From Pagrus major (Eukaryota; Chordata; Actinopteri; Spariformes; Sparidae), in assembly GCF_040436345.1 (NCBI RefSeq), contig NC_133230.1:13030197-13094196 (forward strand): 64,000 nt of DNA, written 5' to 3'. Shown here piece by piece: positions 13,401-29,841 of this stretch. A program made the position numbers and the translations under genes. The first letter of the stretch is position 1. Each line of letters starts with the position of its first letter. The notes under the pieces were generated by a model. The model searched no databases, was not told where the DNA came from, and saw only the letters and a program-made list of their open reading frames with translations.

Positions 13401-16325
13401 AAGGACTCTGTAAACACACCATGTGTCTTAAAACCCTTTTTAACCTCAAGACTTATGAAATTACAGCAGAACAAATTGTACCTGATGTGCTGCCAAGCAA
13501 CAGACATAAGCTCAAGTTGACATAAGCTCTTCGCTCTGATGCAGGCAGCATCACTTTGGCAAAACAAATTAGTTTTATAGGATCCCTCAGACTGTTATTG
13601 GTGTCATTTACAGACAAATCTAACCAATCACACCAGGTTAGAGCGCTCAAATGGATGAATAAGTTCAGATCGATGCACGTGTCTTTGAACATTTTCCTTC
13701 ACCAAAGAGTTTTGTCAATGAGACTTCCTTTGAGGGAGTGCATGTCCATACTTGCCTGCACCTGACAGAGACATAGGGAGGTTCAGAGAGCCTCCCATAA
13801 ACCCATAGAGGCATGCAGATAATTGCCCTTCCTACACACAACCACAAAAGCACGACAAAAAAGGCTACCAACAAAAAAAAAGCCTGCAGTTACACTTAAA
13901 ACATTCGTCTGGATCCTCCCTGCGCGTTTGACCAGAGGGGAGTGCACATTTCTGTCTGCAAAAGGGGAGTTATAAAATGCTCTTTTCATTGTAAAAGCCC
14001 TCAAGTACACAATGGTTTGGTTTTACAGGGCGAGTACACATATTTGGAGAGCACACTGCTGCAGTCAGAGTCTGAATATAACCACAGCTGCTACAGTGTG
14101 GGAGGAAAGCATGTCTGCAGTTGGTGAGCAGAGCTGGGGGAAAAATCTCCAAGTGATTTCCCCTCGGAGCAGATGACACTGTGGCCTGAACTGGATCGCA
14201 TCCTTTGTCTTTGCAGATGGAAATAAACATGAAGTATAAATAATAACTCTTGGGCCACCATTTTGTTTTATTCTGTCATTTTAGCTGCGTCTGGTGAACA
14301 CAAATCACCACGTCCATGTTTGAAACTGCTTTACAGAGTGAAAACACTAGTTTTAAAGGTGCAATATGAAGAATTTTAGTTTCAAACTTTCAGAAATTAA
14401 CTAAAATCATCAACAGAAAGTGAAAAAATACCAGTGTTGCAGAGATATCTACTGAAGTTAGCATGCTTACCAGCTAACCCCAGATCTGAAAACCTCTTTA
14501 AGCTCCTGTGCTAGCGACGTAAAAGCCAACACTCCCCTGGTAATGAGCTACCAAGCTAACAGTAGCTAACCTCATGGATGTATAAACAGAATACAGTTAG
14601 CAGCAGTTTCTCAGGTGATATAACAACCATTTGGCACATCAGGTTACCTGGCCGTCAAATAAATGTCTTTTTTACTCTTTTTGGTCCTTTTTACACTTCT
14701 GTTTTTGTGCAGGTTAGTCAAAGAAGTAATAATGTATTCATTAGTGAGCTTTAGAGGTGCTAGTCCTTGGCTTTTGTTACACAGAGCCAATTAACCATCT
14801 CCCCTTGAGTCCAGTTTTTACGCTAAGTTACAGCTAAGCTAACCGGTTACTGGCTCATATTTAAACCTGCAATAACCGATTTTTTGGCCACTTGAGGTCA
14901 GTGGGAACACAATATTGACATATCATCACCTGGGGACCAAGTCCAGTTCTAGCTAGTGCCTGGTCGAGGGCACTGACAGGAGAATTAACCTAGCATGCAT
15001 GTTTTAGTGGTGGAGGAAACCGGAGCACCTGGATGAAACCCAGCCTGGTTTACCTAACTCGCCAGCACACAGTTGCTTATTTACACATCCAGCAGTTCCA
15101 GTTGGTGCTGAGCAGGTAGTGTAGTGTTTTTTAGAGCCTTATCACTGAAAACAGCTGCTTGCTGCTGGGAAAACGACACTATGAAAGCAGAGAGAGTGAC
15201 CCAGAACAGTAAGGTTGAAGCTGGGCAGCTAAATATTGAGCTGAAACTCACCACAAAGCTCTGCAGAGCTTAAGGGAGCTGCAGATTTGGGTTTTGAAGT
15301 GTTGTAGCCACTGATCCAACAATATAACATCTGATAAAAGGGAGTGACTGATGTGTCCATTTGTCTCTGGGGTTGAACACCATCCCTGCCTCATGCCCAG
15401 TCAGTCACATTGCTCACATACAGAGTCACACTCCACCCCTCTGTCTGCCCTCTGGCAGTTGGCACAGTGGTGTCATCTCAAGCTCTCAGCTGTTGCTGTG
15501 GCGTACCACTGACTGGACCAGCAGCTGTTGGGGACTGCAGCAGCAGCAACCCTCACTGCTCTATCATCTCCTGCAGAGAGCATCAGGAAACTGGGGTGAG
15601 GATGAAACATATGGCTTTTGGAGTGTTTTGGTGTTTCCCTTACGTACTGATTATGACTCGTCCTCCTCAACAGTCTCTCACTGGCCTGCTTAAACATAGA
15701 AACAGACTAAATGATTGCAAACATTTTTAGTTTTCATCCTTTCTTTCTCAGTGAATGCTGAAAAACGTCACAGATACAGGAACCCATTTACATTTAAAGA
15801 TGGAGAGACAGACCGCTCCTTGCAGAGAAGCATTTTGATACAGATAATCAGTTTGTGTGGGTGGAAATTTTTTATTTATCTGCAGTGCAGGTTTCCTCGA
15901 CAGCTTCAAACAGAAATCCAGACTCCGGAGACGTTGTAAATGAAGGACTGCTTCGGCAAAATTTGTGGATTAAAGAAACCTGGAGAAAGAGAGAGAAAGT
16001 TCAACTTAACACTTTCACACTTGCTATCACAGGAGGAGGATATGTACAGATTAGTTGCAGCTAAGCATGATTACTTTGCTCTACAGGAACAAGAATATTA
16101 ATATGCAGATAAACAGGGACATTTAAAAAGTGGGATTTAAAGAGTCAAAGCTAAAATCCGAGGCAGATTCCAGGAGTTACTTTATGATTAAATGTTGTCA
16201 TAAAATTTTTATGCGCACCTACTTTCCCTTCCCCCGCCTCATTTACATATACAGTATTAAAGTCAGCAATTTCCTACATTCTCCACACTCAATTTGAAAC
16301 AGCCCCCGCAAGTAAGCAGGGATGC
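10485..16325. other. Non-coding spacer upstream of the stpg1 3' end
   Basis: Apart from the LINE fragment, it contains interspersed repeat pieces. These include GGTGCAATATGAAGAATTTT at about 14,358, GCATGTTTTAGTGG and GGAGGAAACCGGAGCACCTG at 14,997-15,030, and CATGCTGATGTTCAGCAGGT at about 12,990. No convincing exons. Confidence 0.4.
12520..12875 (-). pseudogene. Degenerate LINE (non-LTR retrotransposon) endonuclease fragment
   Basis: On the minus strand, TRRGGLCVYIIDAWCSH in one frame is followed in a second frame by VCRPHYHHLVAAVYIHPDA. The pair recalls the RGGGLCVY...AWC...KCRPFY...TAVYIPP block of the apurinic-like endonuclease domain at the start of fish LINE ORF2 proteins. At least one frameshift separates the halves and no reverse transcriptase domain follows, so this is a dead 5' fragment. 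The clade (L2, Rex or other) was not resolved. Confidence 0.65.
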
Positions 16326-16328
16326 AAA

Positions 16329-16361
16329 TTTATTGCCAACGTAGTCTAATCCCAATTTATT
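16329..16361 (-). terminator. stpg1 polyadenylation signals
   Basis: Two AATAAA hexamers on the minus strand (TTTATT at 16356-16361 and 16329-16334) lie 50-85 bases beyond the predicted stop codon. They support the 16666-16411 exon being the last one in at least some transcripts. Confidence 0.5.
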
Positions 16362-16410
16362 TATTTAAAACTGTACAAATGAGCATGTGACTACAATGAG
16401 CAACCAACAA

Positions 16411-18194
16411 CTAAAATGTCCTGTAAAATGTATGTTTTCTATGTTTTATGTACTGGATTTGTTTATTTTTATTACCTGGACCTGGCTTTATGTCGGCCCG
16501 TGAGCGTTGGGGTATCCTTTTAGCTCTGGATGCAGACGCAGCAGTGGGCATGGGACGCTTAGTCGGGCCGTTAAAACTCCCTATGTAGTACTGCCAAGGG
16601 CCTGGTAAGGGAGGGAACTTAGGAACGATGAGAGGAGGCGCAGATATCGATAAATAATATCCCTTCCTGAAACACAGTTAACAGAATTGACATTGTTAAA
16701 CAACAGAAAAGAAATGAATGAACACAAACCCAAAGCCACAAATATGTGAGTGTTAACTCACGGCAGGATGGTCTTCTTCTCCGGTGGAGGGGTCTGATGT
16801 GGACTGTAGGCTCCTGGGCCCGGTACATGGTGGTCCACAGGAGGAGGGATTCTCTGAGTTTTTGATTTGAAGGGCGACACGATGGCCTTGCCTTGGCCAT
16901 TGTCTCTCACTTCATAGTGACCTTCAACAGATTTAGGATGTGAGAGTACAACTAAGTTAAATCCAATTATTAGGAAATCTTTTTCTGCTTTATGTTCCCT
17001 AAAAAAAGGTTTTCATATTGATACTGATATATCTTCCCTTATAAGTCCTTAATGGTTGCTTATTAGAACAAATAACACTATATAAATGTTAATCATAGTA
17101 TCATAAACATGTTTATTGTAGATTATATGACATTTAAAAGCGCTGAAAAGAAATTTTGTTAACATTTTTTGACACTGAAGAACGTCAACAACAGCCTCAT
17201 CAGTTTCCCATCACTGGATAATAAAGGATCCATTAACTTTAATTCGTTGTGTTCTTGTTTTACCTACTAAGTTCGCTTATCAAAAGGACCATAATATACA
17301 GCACTGGTTAAAGGGATATTATGCATGACTTTACATAGAGAACTTAAAGATATAGAAGGTAATAATTACATGGTGATGGCACATTATCGTTTGGGTAAAA
17401 AGAGTAGCGTCCGGTTTTTGACAGGAAAGCCGATGTACCGACGACCGAGGAGGATCTCTTTGGTGTCCTGCCACGGCTGACCTGTCCACGCAGAAGAAAC
17501 AAAAAGATGAACATTTACTACAGGAAGCACAACACAGTCCCAGAAGTCTCGTATAATTCACATACGCACATCACACTGATTGGGGGCTGGAGTTTCGTGC
17601 TTCGGACCAAAGTTATACTTGTCTGCGAAGAAGCTCTGTAGGTTGTACGCATTTGGTCCTGGCCGGCTTCTGTGTGGGTTATTGGAAGGTCTGGCAGCCT
17701 ATTGAATGGATGAGGATGAAAACCATTTTAATATACGCCCTTGTCGGTAGGGTTCATCCTCTGTGGACCGCGAACGCCTTGACCTGACCTTGGGTGGAAC
17801 GAAGCCCGCGGTGCCTTTCTTTGAGAAGGACGGACTTTGGACTTCAGCGCTGGAGACGCAGTCATAACTGCCCGGTCCTGGATTTTCATTCTGAAAACAA
17901 CAAATAATCTACATCACATTCGTTTTGCGCTGTCGGTTATATTTAGCTGTTAATTTAATTTATTAAGGATTTACCAGACGGTCTCGTGAAGGAAATCTCT
18001 TCGCTTGAGAAGAAAAGCCCTTCTTCTCTTGATGTTTTATAGCCACTCTTTGGTGTTTTGATGGTATTAAAGCTGGACTATTATCTGCTGTCAGATCAAA
18101 AGAACATTAATATATATATATTTTTTTATTTTAAGATAAATAAATAATGAAAATAAGTGGACTCACTGTTATTAAACCGGTACACGTTCCCCAT
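16411..18194 (-). CDS. stpg1: Sperm-tail PG-rich repeat-containing protein 1 (STPG1/MAPO2-like)
   Basis: Seven coding exons, read on the minus strand: 18194-18167, 18087-17975, 17890-17789, 17698-17577, 17476-17370, 16921-16762 and 16666-16411. They join in frame to about 295 residues. The product carries SHIPPO/STPG repeats built on Pro-Gly-Pro: NENPGPGSYD near the N-terminus, SRPGPNAYN, HVPGPGAYSP and LPGPWQYY. EKKGFSSQAKRF and PFKSKTQR resemble human STPG1 as I remember it. The family is linked to the axoneme and sperm flagellum; human STPG1 (MAPO2) is also named for a role in O6-methylguanine-induced apoptosis. The gene lies head-to-head with meaf6. The start in exon 1 (MGNVYRFNN) was chosen because it precedes a good donor and joins exon 2 without a stop. 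Two points are uncertain. Exon 6 could begin about 30 bases earlier at another acceptor. The last exon reads through a donor-like GTAATA after PGPG, so the true C-terminus may lie in an unseen exon. Confidence 0.8.
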
Positions 18195-18370
18195 GGTTCA
18201 GCTGGATATCAGTTAAGAGTTTCTGTTGCCATGGCGACTGTAACACAGGGTGCCCGGCTCTCACTTCCTGTTGTCTCTTGGCGCCATCTGTCGGCAAAAT
18301 GGCGGCCCGTCGGTCGCTCTATACCAACCCGCCTCTGTTTTGTTTCTAGGTTTAGAAAGCTACATCCATC
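18195..18370. promoter_or_regulatory. Bidirectional stpg1/meaf6 promoter
   Basis: Only about 176 bases separate the two divergent start codons. The stretch holds a near-palindromic RFX X-box, GTTGCC-AT-GGCGAC, at 18225-18238. It also holds an ETS-like ACTTCCTG at about 18262, and YY1-type motifs: AAAATGGCGGC at 18296-18306 on plus and GCGCCATCT at about 18281, which is AGATGGCGC on minus. No TATA box is apparent. RFX sites mark ciliary genes and ETS/YY1 sites mark ubiquitous ones, which fits the two genes. Promoter activity is inferred. Confidence 0.7.
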
Positions 18371-22186
<3,816 letters not shown>

Positions 22187-22608
22187 CAAAGACGACTGGA
22201 ACACTTGGACACATGATGAAACGTGAAGAGAAACACAGGATTTCTGGACTTTGTGAACTTTTTCTGCATTTTTTTTTTTTTTTCCTCCGAGTTGTCATAT
22301 TTGAGCCTGTACTGTGCGTATTGCTTGAAACATTCCCCCCCTGCCACCTACCTTTTGGTCACGGTTAAGATTTTTGACCTACCAATCAAGTAGAAATATG
22401 GTGTTGCATGTTACTTGAGGCCTGTTGAGGCCAAGCTCCAGTAACACACCATCTTGTATAGTGTTAAAAAAAAAAGATTGTATTTATTATGTAGATCATT
22501 TTCATGTTTCCATTGTGAGAAAGATTTGCTTTTTTGTTAAGCGTCATATGGTCATTTAACCCTCGAATACCCCGGATTCTTTTATTACATGGTTTGTTTT
22601 TCAGAAAA

Positions 22609-22614
22609 AATAAA
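22609..22614 (+). terminator. meaf6 polyadenylation signal
   Basis: AATAAA about 420 bases after the stop codon, following a T-rich 3' UTR. It is the best-placed hexamer for the gene's end. Confidence 0.6.
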
Positions 22615-22619
22615 AATAC

Positions 22620-25600
22620 CAGTAACGTGAATATGTTTTTTGTTTTTTTATTAAATGTTAGTAGAGGCGGTGCTTTGCATCAGTCATCGCAGCAGCTAGG
22701 GGCTTGTTTGATGTTGTGAATTGGCTCACACAAAATCTTTGTTTCTTTTTGGCAGCGAAACTTTGACGTTGACCATTTGTTCCCACACATGTGATCCATA
22801 AAAAGCCATATGATGGAACAGTCCAAATATCAGTGTTTACCTAACTATTATAGAGAACAGCAAGCACATTCTCTCCTGACAGTTCTCTCAGTTTATGAAA
22901 ATAGTTAAATAAACAAGCCGCTCAGAGCACAAGCCAATGACAGCATCATGTTTACACAGTGTCGTCTGGCTTTTATCAGCTGCAAACTGGAATATCTCGT
23001 GCTTTTTTTTTAACAAGTGGATTATTAAAACACGAGGAAAGTTGCTTCTTTAACAAAACGTTTGTGAAAGTTAAAGCTTTTAACTTGTTTGTCATCCACA
23101 TGCAGTCGGCATGCAGTATCCGAACTTTTCACTAGGCAGCGCCAAAGCACATGGTTGGTTTTACTGTAAATAATGACATAAAAGGTCGGATACTTTATAT
23201 TTCCATGTTTATTCACTTGTTCAGTTGGGCATTTAAACCCGCTGCCAAAGTTTTTTGTATAAATACAATGTAATAATTCTTTTTATTGAATGTATGTAGA
23301 CAAACTTGTAACAAATACACAAAAATTGGAGTGCAATTTGTGCCATCATGTCAATGATTATAGACGATATAACGATAACAGAACTTTTAATTATAGCACA
23401 TTTCATGCAAAAAGATCTAACACAATGTTCCTCACAAAAGATTAAGGCACTGAAAGAACAATTTCTCAACAATTTTTCATTTGTAACTCAATGACTACAC
23501 TCCCAATCATCAGTCAAGAAGATCAACACCGCTCTTGTTAATGTCCGTCAACATATGAAGCATTAATACTGGAGACAGTTTGTTCTCTTTAAAGGTGACG
23601 GTCAATAAAACCACAACTTGTTATAACATTTCGGTTTGTGTATATATTACACAAACATGACTTTTAGAAGTGCTCCTTGGAGGATGTTTCACCTCGTTTC
23701 CACCTTATTCCAGCCGAGCATTACATAAGCTACTGTAGTTTCGTATTTAACAGACAAGACATTAAAGTCGTATCAATCAGCGAGACATCAGATAAGCAGA
23801 TTTTCCTGAATGTCAAACTATTTCTTTAAAGCTGTCTCAGTGAGCCAAACGCTCTGCGTTTCCTGAATTGGATCCAAAACACATATATTTTAAAGTTCCC
23901 TTCAGAGTAATCCAAAACTGGAAGTACTTGAATGTTTCTATGAGTAGCACATTAGTCACAAGTGGTCTGAAACATCACCGCATGGGGGGATTGGAGACGG
24001 GCGCCCCGAGGAAGCAGAGCTGCTGACAAACATATGATGGAGAGACTGGCTGGGATGAGTCCGACCCTGGAATGCACTCCTCGGTTTCATCCCGCTCCAC
24101 CACAGCTCACAGAGTCACATTTCATCAGCTATGAATGACACAATGACCGTGTTTTTATTGTTTCTCTAGCAGGCAGTTGTTGGGCCATTGGTCCACCATT
24201 TTGTACTGAAATATTGCATCTAAAGGATGTATTGCAGTGAAATTTGGCAGACATTCATGGTCTCAGGAGGATGAATCCTAAGGACTTTGGTGATCTCATA
24301 AGTTTCTATACATACCCCAACTTTTCCTTTTGCACCAGTGAGGCTGACCTAATTGTTTTTTTTAGTGAACTTTCTGAACAATTGGATGCACTGCTATGAA
24401 TTTTGTGCACTCGTGGTCCCAGGAGGATGAACCCTAATGACTTTGGTGATCTTATATACCGTAAATAAAGTCCACTGATCCACCAACCTTTCCTTGAGCA
24501 TTAAATCGATGTATCGCTATGAAATTTGGCACAGACATTCATGTTCCCAAGAGGAACCATCCTACTGAAGTGAGTCTCTGAGTTTCATCTATAGTGTCAT
24601 TTTGTTTTGTGTGAAACCACGACATCGTCTCGCACAATATACATCAATAACACCAACATGGCCATCAGCTGGCAAAGAAAAAATATGAAATTAACGAATG
24701 TAGCGTCATTTTGAGCATGTTAGCATGCTGATGTAAGCTTTAAGCTCAAAGTACAGACTAGCAGAGCTGCAAGAATGGCTTTAAATTCTTCAGGATTTTA
24801 CTTTCTTCACTACTTTGTTGCTCTAAGAAGCAGATATCATTTTGAGAGGTGTTGCTTCACAAGTAGGTTTCCCCGGTGTCTTCACTTGTCTACCTGTGTG
24901 TGATTCATAGCTAATGACAGTGCACTGAGCTTTAACACACGCTGGGAGACATTCTGCACATTTTCTCCCAGTGGCATTATTTCCTCGTCTCCTCCCACGT
25001 CTGCTTTCAGCCGTCCGACACATAGATACTGTCGAGGCCGTGACTGAGACCAGGTTACATGACTCACTCACAAGTCACATTCAAAACTGCTCAACATCAC
25101 CGGCTACGTCATGCGTTTTGGCTGGAAACTCACCCTCACACCAGAATACATTCCACACATTTAACTTTAGGGTGTGTGAGTAATGAGGCATGAATGTACA
25201 ATATGTGTTTCACCACTTAACAGCAAAATCTTTGTTTCATTTCCTGCCACTCCAGGAAATTATCTGGAAAGAATTGACCAAGGCGAACTTTAATTGCGCT
25301 GCTTTGGAGCCAAACAGGATTCCAGAAGTTAAACTTAAATGAGTCAACTGTACAGTGTTTTACGTCATTTCTTGTATTTTTGAGTCCAGATTTGTGATTT
25401 ACCGCAAATTTGGAAAGTGCAAACTGTAGTGTGGGGCTTAAAGGAATCTGGTTTGCTGCCAAATGCTCTTGAGTTTGACTCTTAACATGCAAATGTTTCC
25501 CTTTAGGACAATCAGTATCCAAAAGTGGATCACGATGGCTCTCTGGAGGAAGCTCCCTGATCGTAATGAGTGATCTCGTTGAGTTGTTGAAAACCAGCAT

Positions 25601-28600
25601 GTGCGTTCAGTCAAGTGTCAGTCCCACGAAGAGAAAACAGCAGCTTTGAATAATGATTCCTTCAACAGAAAGTGGACTTGATTTCAATCTTTCTGACCTT
25701 TTACTGGAAACGAGTAACTAATCTAGTGTGATGTTTGTCATTTCTTGGTGTTGTTACAACTCCCTGATGAAGGCCAGTCAGCGTATGATTAAAAACATTG
25801 GAGTTGTGTTTATATCTTCTGTTCAACTCGCCTCAAATATTGTTAAGATATACAGTAGATTCTTAAAAAGGGACTATTTAAGAACGTGAAACGAAAGCTC
25901 ATCTTGAACAAATGATCTAGAAACACCTAAAGTAAGTAAGTAAGTACTTCACCGGACACAGACTGGAGAAACTGGAGAGTTTCTCCAGTTGTTTCCGGCT
26001 TTTGGGGCAACTGGACAAACTCCATATGGTTTCTAACAGTGCAGGTTTTGCAGATGTTTAAAGTTATCCAAAATGTTTGCTACAATCCTAATACAGTGGA
26101 CTTTTATTGGATTTCCTTTGTATTGCTTACAGCTTTGGAAAAATTAACGGGAACAAACAAAGCGCAGAAGAACATAGCTGATAAACCACAGATGTCCCTG
26201 TCAACAGTTTCATTGGAACTTTATTAACAAATAGTCTCTAGGTCAGTGGATTAAACAAAGTAACAGGGACACAGTTGACGTTTAGAGCTGTGAGCACCAT
26301 AAAAAAATTAATTTCCATTTTATTGGTACAGAGACAATCACTGACAAACAAGGAGTGGACGTAGCCACCGTCACATCAACCGTTGGTTTGTTGAGCACTG
26401 CTTGAAGGTTGAAGTTTGGCATTTTGGCTGTTTGGAGCCCAAAGTGATTATATATAGATGAGAAGATGCAGCTGGGGAGGAACAAGGGATGGATCAGGTA
26501 CCATCAGCATAGCAAATGTTAAATTATCAGCTAACGCTTGGACCAGCTAGCTAGCTAGGTTGCACCCGTCATTCACGTTAACGGTGATATTAATTTGGAT
26601 TCTAATGGAGGCCATCATTTATAAAATTATCATTATGCTGTATTGAAGAAGACTTGTTACTAATGATTGAGACCATAAACTCATGTGAGAAGTAGGGTGA
26701 TTTTTCATAAGTTTATATATAATCAGACAGCCTTTGCAACCAGTGGAGTTGCACCCAGCTGGCCTTTAGCACAAATGCACGTTTAAGGCACTTCTGATTG
26801 GCTTTACTTTTCAGACATGGAGGTTACATCCACTTCTTTTAAACAGTCTTTGTATAGAGGCAGACAGAGAGCACGAATATCTGAAAACCAGGGACGAAAA
26901 AACCAAAATGATCAGCCTGGCTCGAGCAAGTGACAAATGTGTTTTTGTAATTTAAGCTAAGTGACCCTCTTTAGAATATTCCTCATCAATCAAAAGCTAC
27001 AACGGGCTAAATCCCACAGAAACAGAGAGCGCTTTGAGCTGGCTAATGCTCAAATGTAAATTCCTGTAGATACTAAAGACCTGAGACGACTTTTAAGAAA
27101 TATTCAGACTGAATACTGTTGAAGCTGCAGGGTCTTGAGCGAGGCGTAGCCCCCTTTCCTTCTTCTGTGGTCTGTCAGTCAGAGTAATGTCGTCTAATTA
27201 CTTTAACAGCCTCCACCAGCGGGATCCAGCCGAGTTCGAGTCCCCGGCCCCCTCGGAGGGCCGAGCGGGATGACGTGAAATCTTAAATATTCACTGAGGA
27301 GCTTGGACCCCCATCCTGCCTCCTCCTCCGCCTCCTCCTGGGACCAAACAAGACTGATCTCCTTCATCCCCGCAAACAAGGTCAAAAATATTTCAGGAAG
27401 AGTCATGGGAACGAGCTCAAACAAATAACAGCGCCACATGGACCTTTTATATTTCATCTGGAGTTGATCTTGTGATCAGATTTTTAACAGGGTATAAAGA
27501 ACAGACTTGTTGCGGCAAGTCAACACTTTTACACTCGGTCATAAATGATGATCAAAAGCAGGAAGTAACAGGGATGTATATCACTTCTTGACAGCTACAT
27601 TTCTCAGTTTATGGGGGAGTTGCAGGGGCCCGGAGTGAGAAGAGAGCTCGTATTTTCACATTAGTGCCTGTCAGGACCAAATATACAGTATATATACTTA
27701 ATCTTTCATCATTTTTCATTGTATTTGTTTTTAAATGTGATTAAATAATCATCTGAAAGTCTTCTACAGCTGTTTTCAAGATAAAAAAATAAACTTTTAA
27801 AAGTGTCATACTGTTCCAATGAGAATGCCACTTGATTTCTGTCTATTTAAGATATTTTCGAGACGCTTTAAAGCTAGAAAAAGCAAGTAAAATGTATTTT
27901 AGTTCGCATCAAGACCATAGGAACAAACATACCATACGCCAAAATCACTTTCATGGAGTCGATCGTCTCAGCTGGTTTCCCTGATCCCTCCTCCTGACAT
28001 GGACACTAGCCTGGCATGGCCTCCATATAAACACAATCAGTGCAGATCAGCACAGAGGTTGTGAACTGTAAATATTTATGTAGATTACTGCAGTAACAGT
28101 AAGGGAAAGTTTATGGGAGTACCCACAGAAAACCATCCCTGTTTTTGCTCCTTTTTAAAGGTGCAGTGCGTCTGGTTTACGGGGATCTATCAACAGAATT
28201 GGAATATAATTAGTTACGAGTGAAAAATCTCGACAGCTGCTGAGTTGTATCAGTCCCTGTTGTGTAGTACGTGCTATCTTTTTTATTTTGGCTGCATTTC
28301 AAAACCCCTCTGGAGTGATTGCAGTGGATTCAGATCACCTGTGCGCAGGGTGGGGAGACCGGCTCCTGATTAATGAACGACAGCAGCTTGGGGCATTCCC
28401 CTCCCAGCTGATCAGGGTGTGGCGACGCCCTTATTGTGAAGGCTTAAGAGAGGTGGGGGGAAAGGCACCCAGGGTGGACTCGCTCCTGTTCTGATTCTGT
28501 CCATGACAAACTGCAGACCCAGTCCCCTTGATTGTGAACCAGAAACTCTGGTCAGTTTAGGCCCCATTGAGATTTCTTTGCTGCCCAAATGTTTCTAGTT

Positions 28601-29270
28601 GAGGGAAATTGTGTGATAGTCACCCTTCAACCAACCTAAGCCCCTATACACCTTTAGTTTCCCCATTTTATTTCATTGGGGACTTGAGAAGTTGCCGTTT
28701 TCAGTTTCATTATCCCCTGAAGAGGCATCTTTTGATTATTATCCAAGTATTTGGCATTTCCTGTAAATACATATATATTTTTTGTTTATATTTTTATGTG
28801 GGTTGGGACTGGTTTGTAAGCATTTTACTGCCAGTACCGCCACATAATGGATTGTCATGACACTCATGTTTCCTTCAGGAGGAACTGTAATACCTTTGCT
28901 GATCCCCTCACTATTTTTGAGGTGTCCAGTACTTTGTTTGTTGACCAAATAACTGCAAAACTACAGTAACTCCGTCAGCTTCAGGTGCTGAAATTTGTTA
29001 GTCTCATGGAGTGGTACTGCGTGCACAACCGGCCATATGTAATTAATGGAAAAAGCAGTACAACTCCACGTATTGCGCTGAAAAGTCATAGGTAGAAAAA
29101 CGGATCATACCACCAGAAAACAGTGTTTTTTTGCTGGCGAAACATTTGTAGCGACCATCTCGACATTATTGGTAGCTTACAGTGTAAAACATAAGAAGAA
29201 AAACACTAAAATAGACAGAAGAACAGCACAGGCTAACTGACTATTCATTAATTTACACACAACTCTTTGT
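22620..29270. repeat. Intergenic spacer with diverged interspersed repeats
   Basis: No exon was recognised between meaf6 and fhl3. The clearest structure is 24,180-24,570. There a unit with a GGCAGACATTCATGGT-type core followed by AGGAGGATGAA(T/C)CCTAA recurs about three times, at roughly 24,237, 24,395 and 24,518. Related fragments are seen at 13,190-13,260, 28,855-28,905 and, inverted, 44,530-44,620, so this is an interspersed family. A fragment beginning TTTTAAAGGTGCAGTG at about 28,156 resembles the end of the element at 43,552. The rest is AT-rich with stop codons in all frames. Confidence 0.5.
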
Positions 29271-29281
29271 TTTAGGACATT

Positions 29282-29287
29282 TTTATT
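29282..29287 (-). terminator. fhl3 polyadenylation signal (candidate)
   Basis: Minus-strand AATAAA (TTTATT on plus) about 555 bases past the fhl3 stop codon; the first well-placed hexamer downstream. Confidence 0.45.
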
Positions 29288-29841
29288 GCATGTATACGAG
29301 TAAAGACTGTTTTAAGCTGAAAAGAAAACAAAATATACATTTTTCCAACAGTTAATTTTCAGCAAATAAAGTTCATACAGTATAAGACAAGCAGTGGAGG
29401 AAGAAGCTTACTATAAAGTGGAAGCTTTTTAAAGTATATAAAGTATAAATATGTTTGCCTTAGCAGAGGTCATAACATTCAAATTTTGGTTCTATCTAGC
29501 AGTCATGAAAGCAAAGTGTTGTAAAATGGTTTGAAACAGTTTAATTTAAAGTTTTACATGTTTCTTTGATGTGCAAAACATAAAAAATAAAGAAAAACAA
29601 AGTCGTACACACACACAAAACGAGACACTCCTGCCGAATTTATACAAACATTTCAACGTGCCGAAAGCTGACGAGAGTTTTGAGTTGTAAATACTGAGCT
29701 TTGTTTCAGCTTTTACACCGTGAGTGAGTTAGTTAATGCTGCAGTGTTCATGTGCGAGGCTGAGGTTTTTTTTAGAAGTTTGTCTGCTGGTATCGGTCAG
29801 CAGTGTTTTGATGTTTGCAGGTGTAGTCGGTCGGTTGGCGG

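Noticed and set aside
17975-18087. Apparent frame break in stpg1 exon 2
   Set aside because: A first reading seemed to leave a stop in the exon. Recounting the bases showed a copying error of two bases; the exon is 113 bases and open in the needed frame.
25217-25600. 127-codon minus-strand frame
   Set aside because: No family resemblance and no flanking splice sites that extend it; repeat-rich surroundings.
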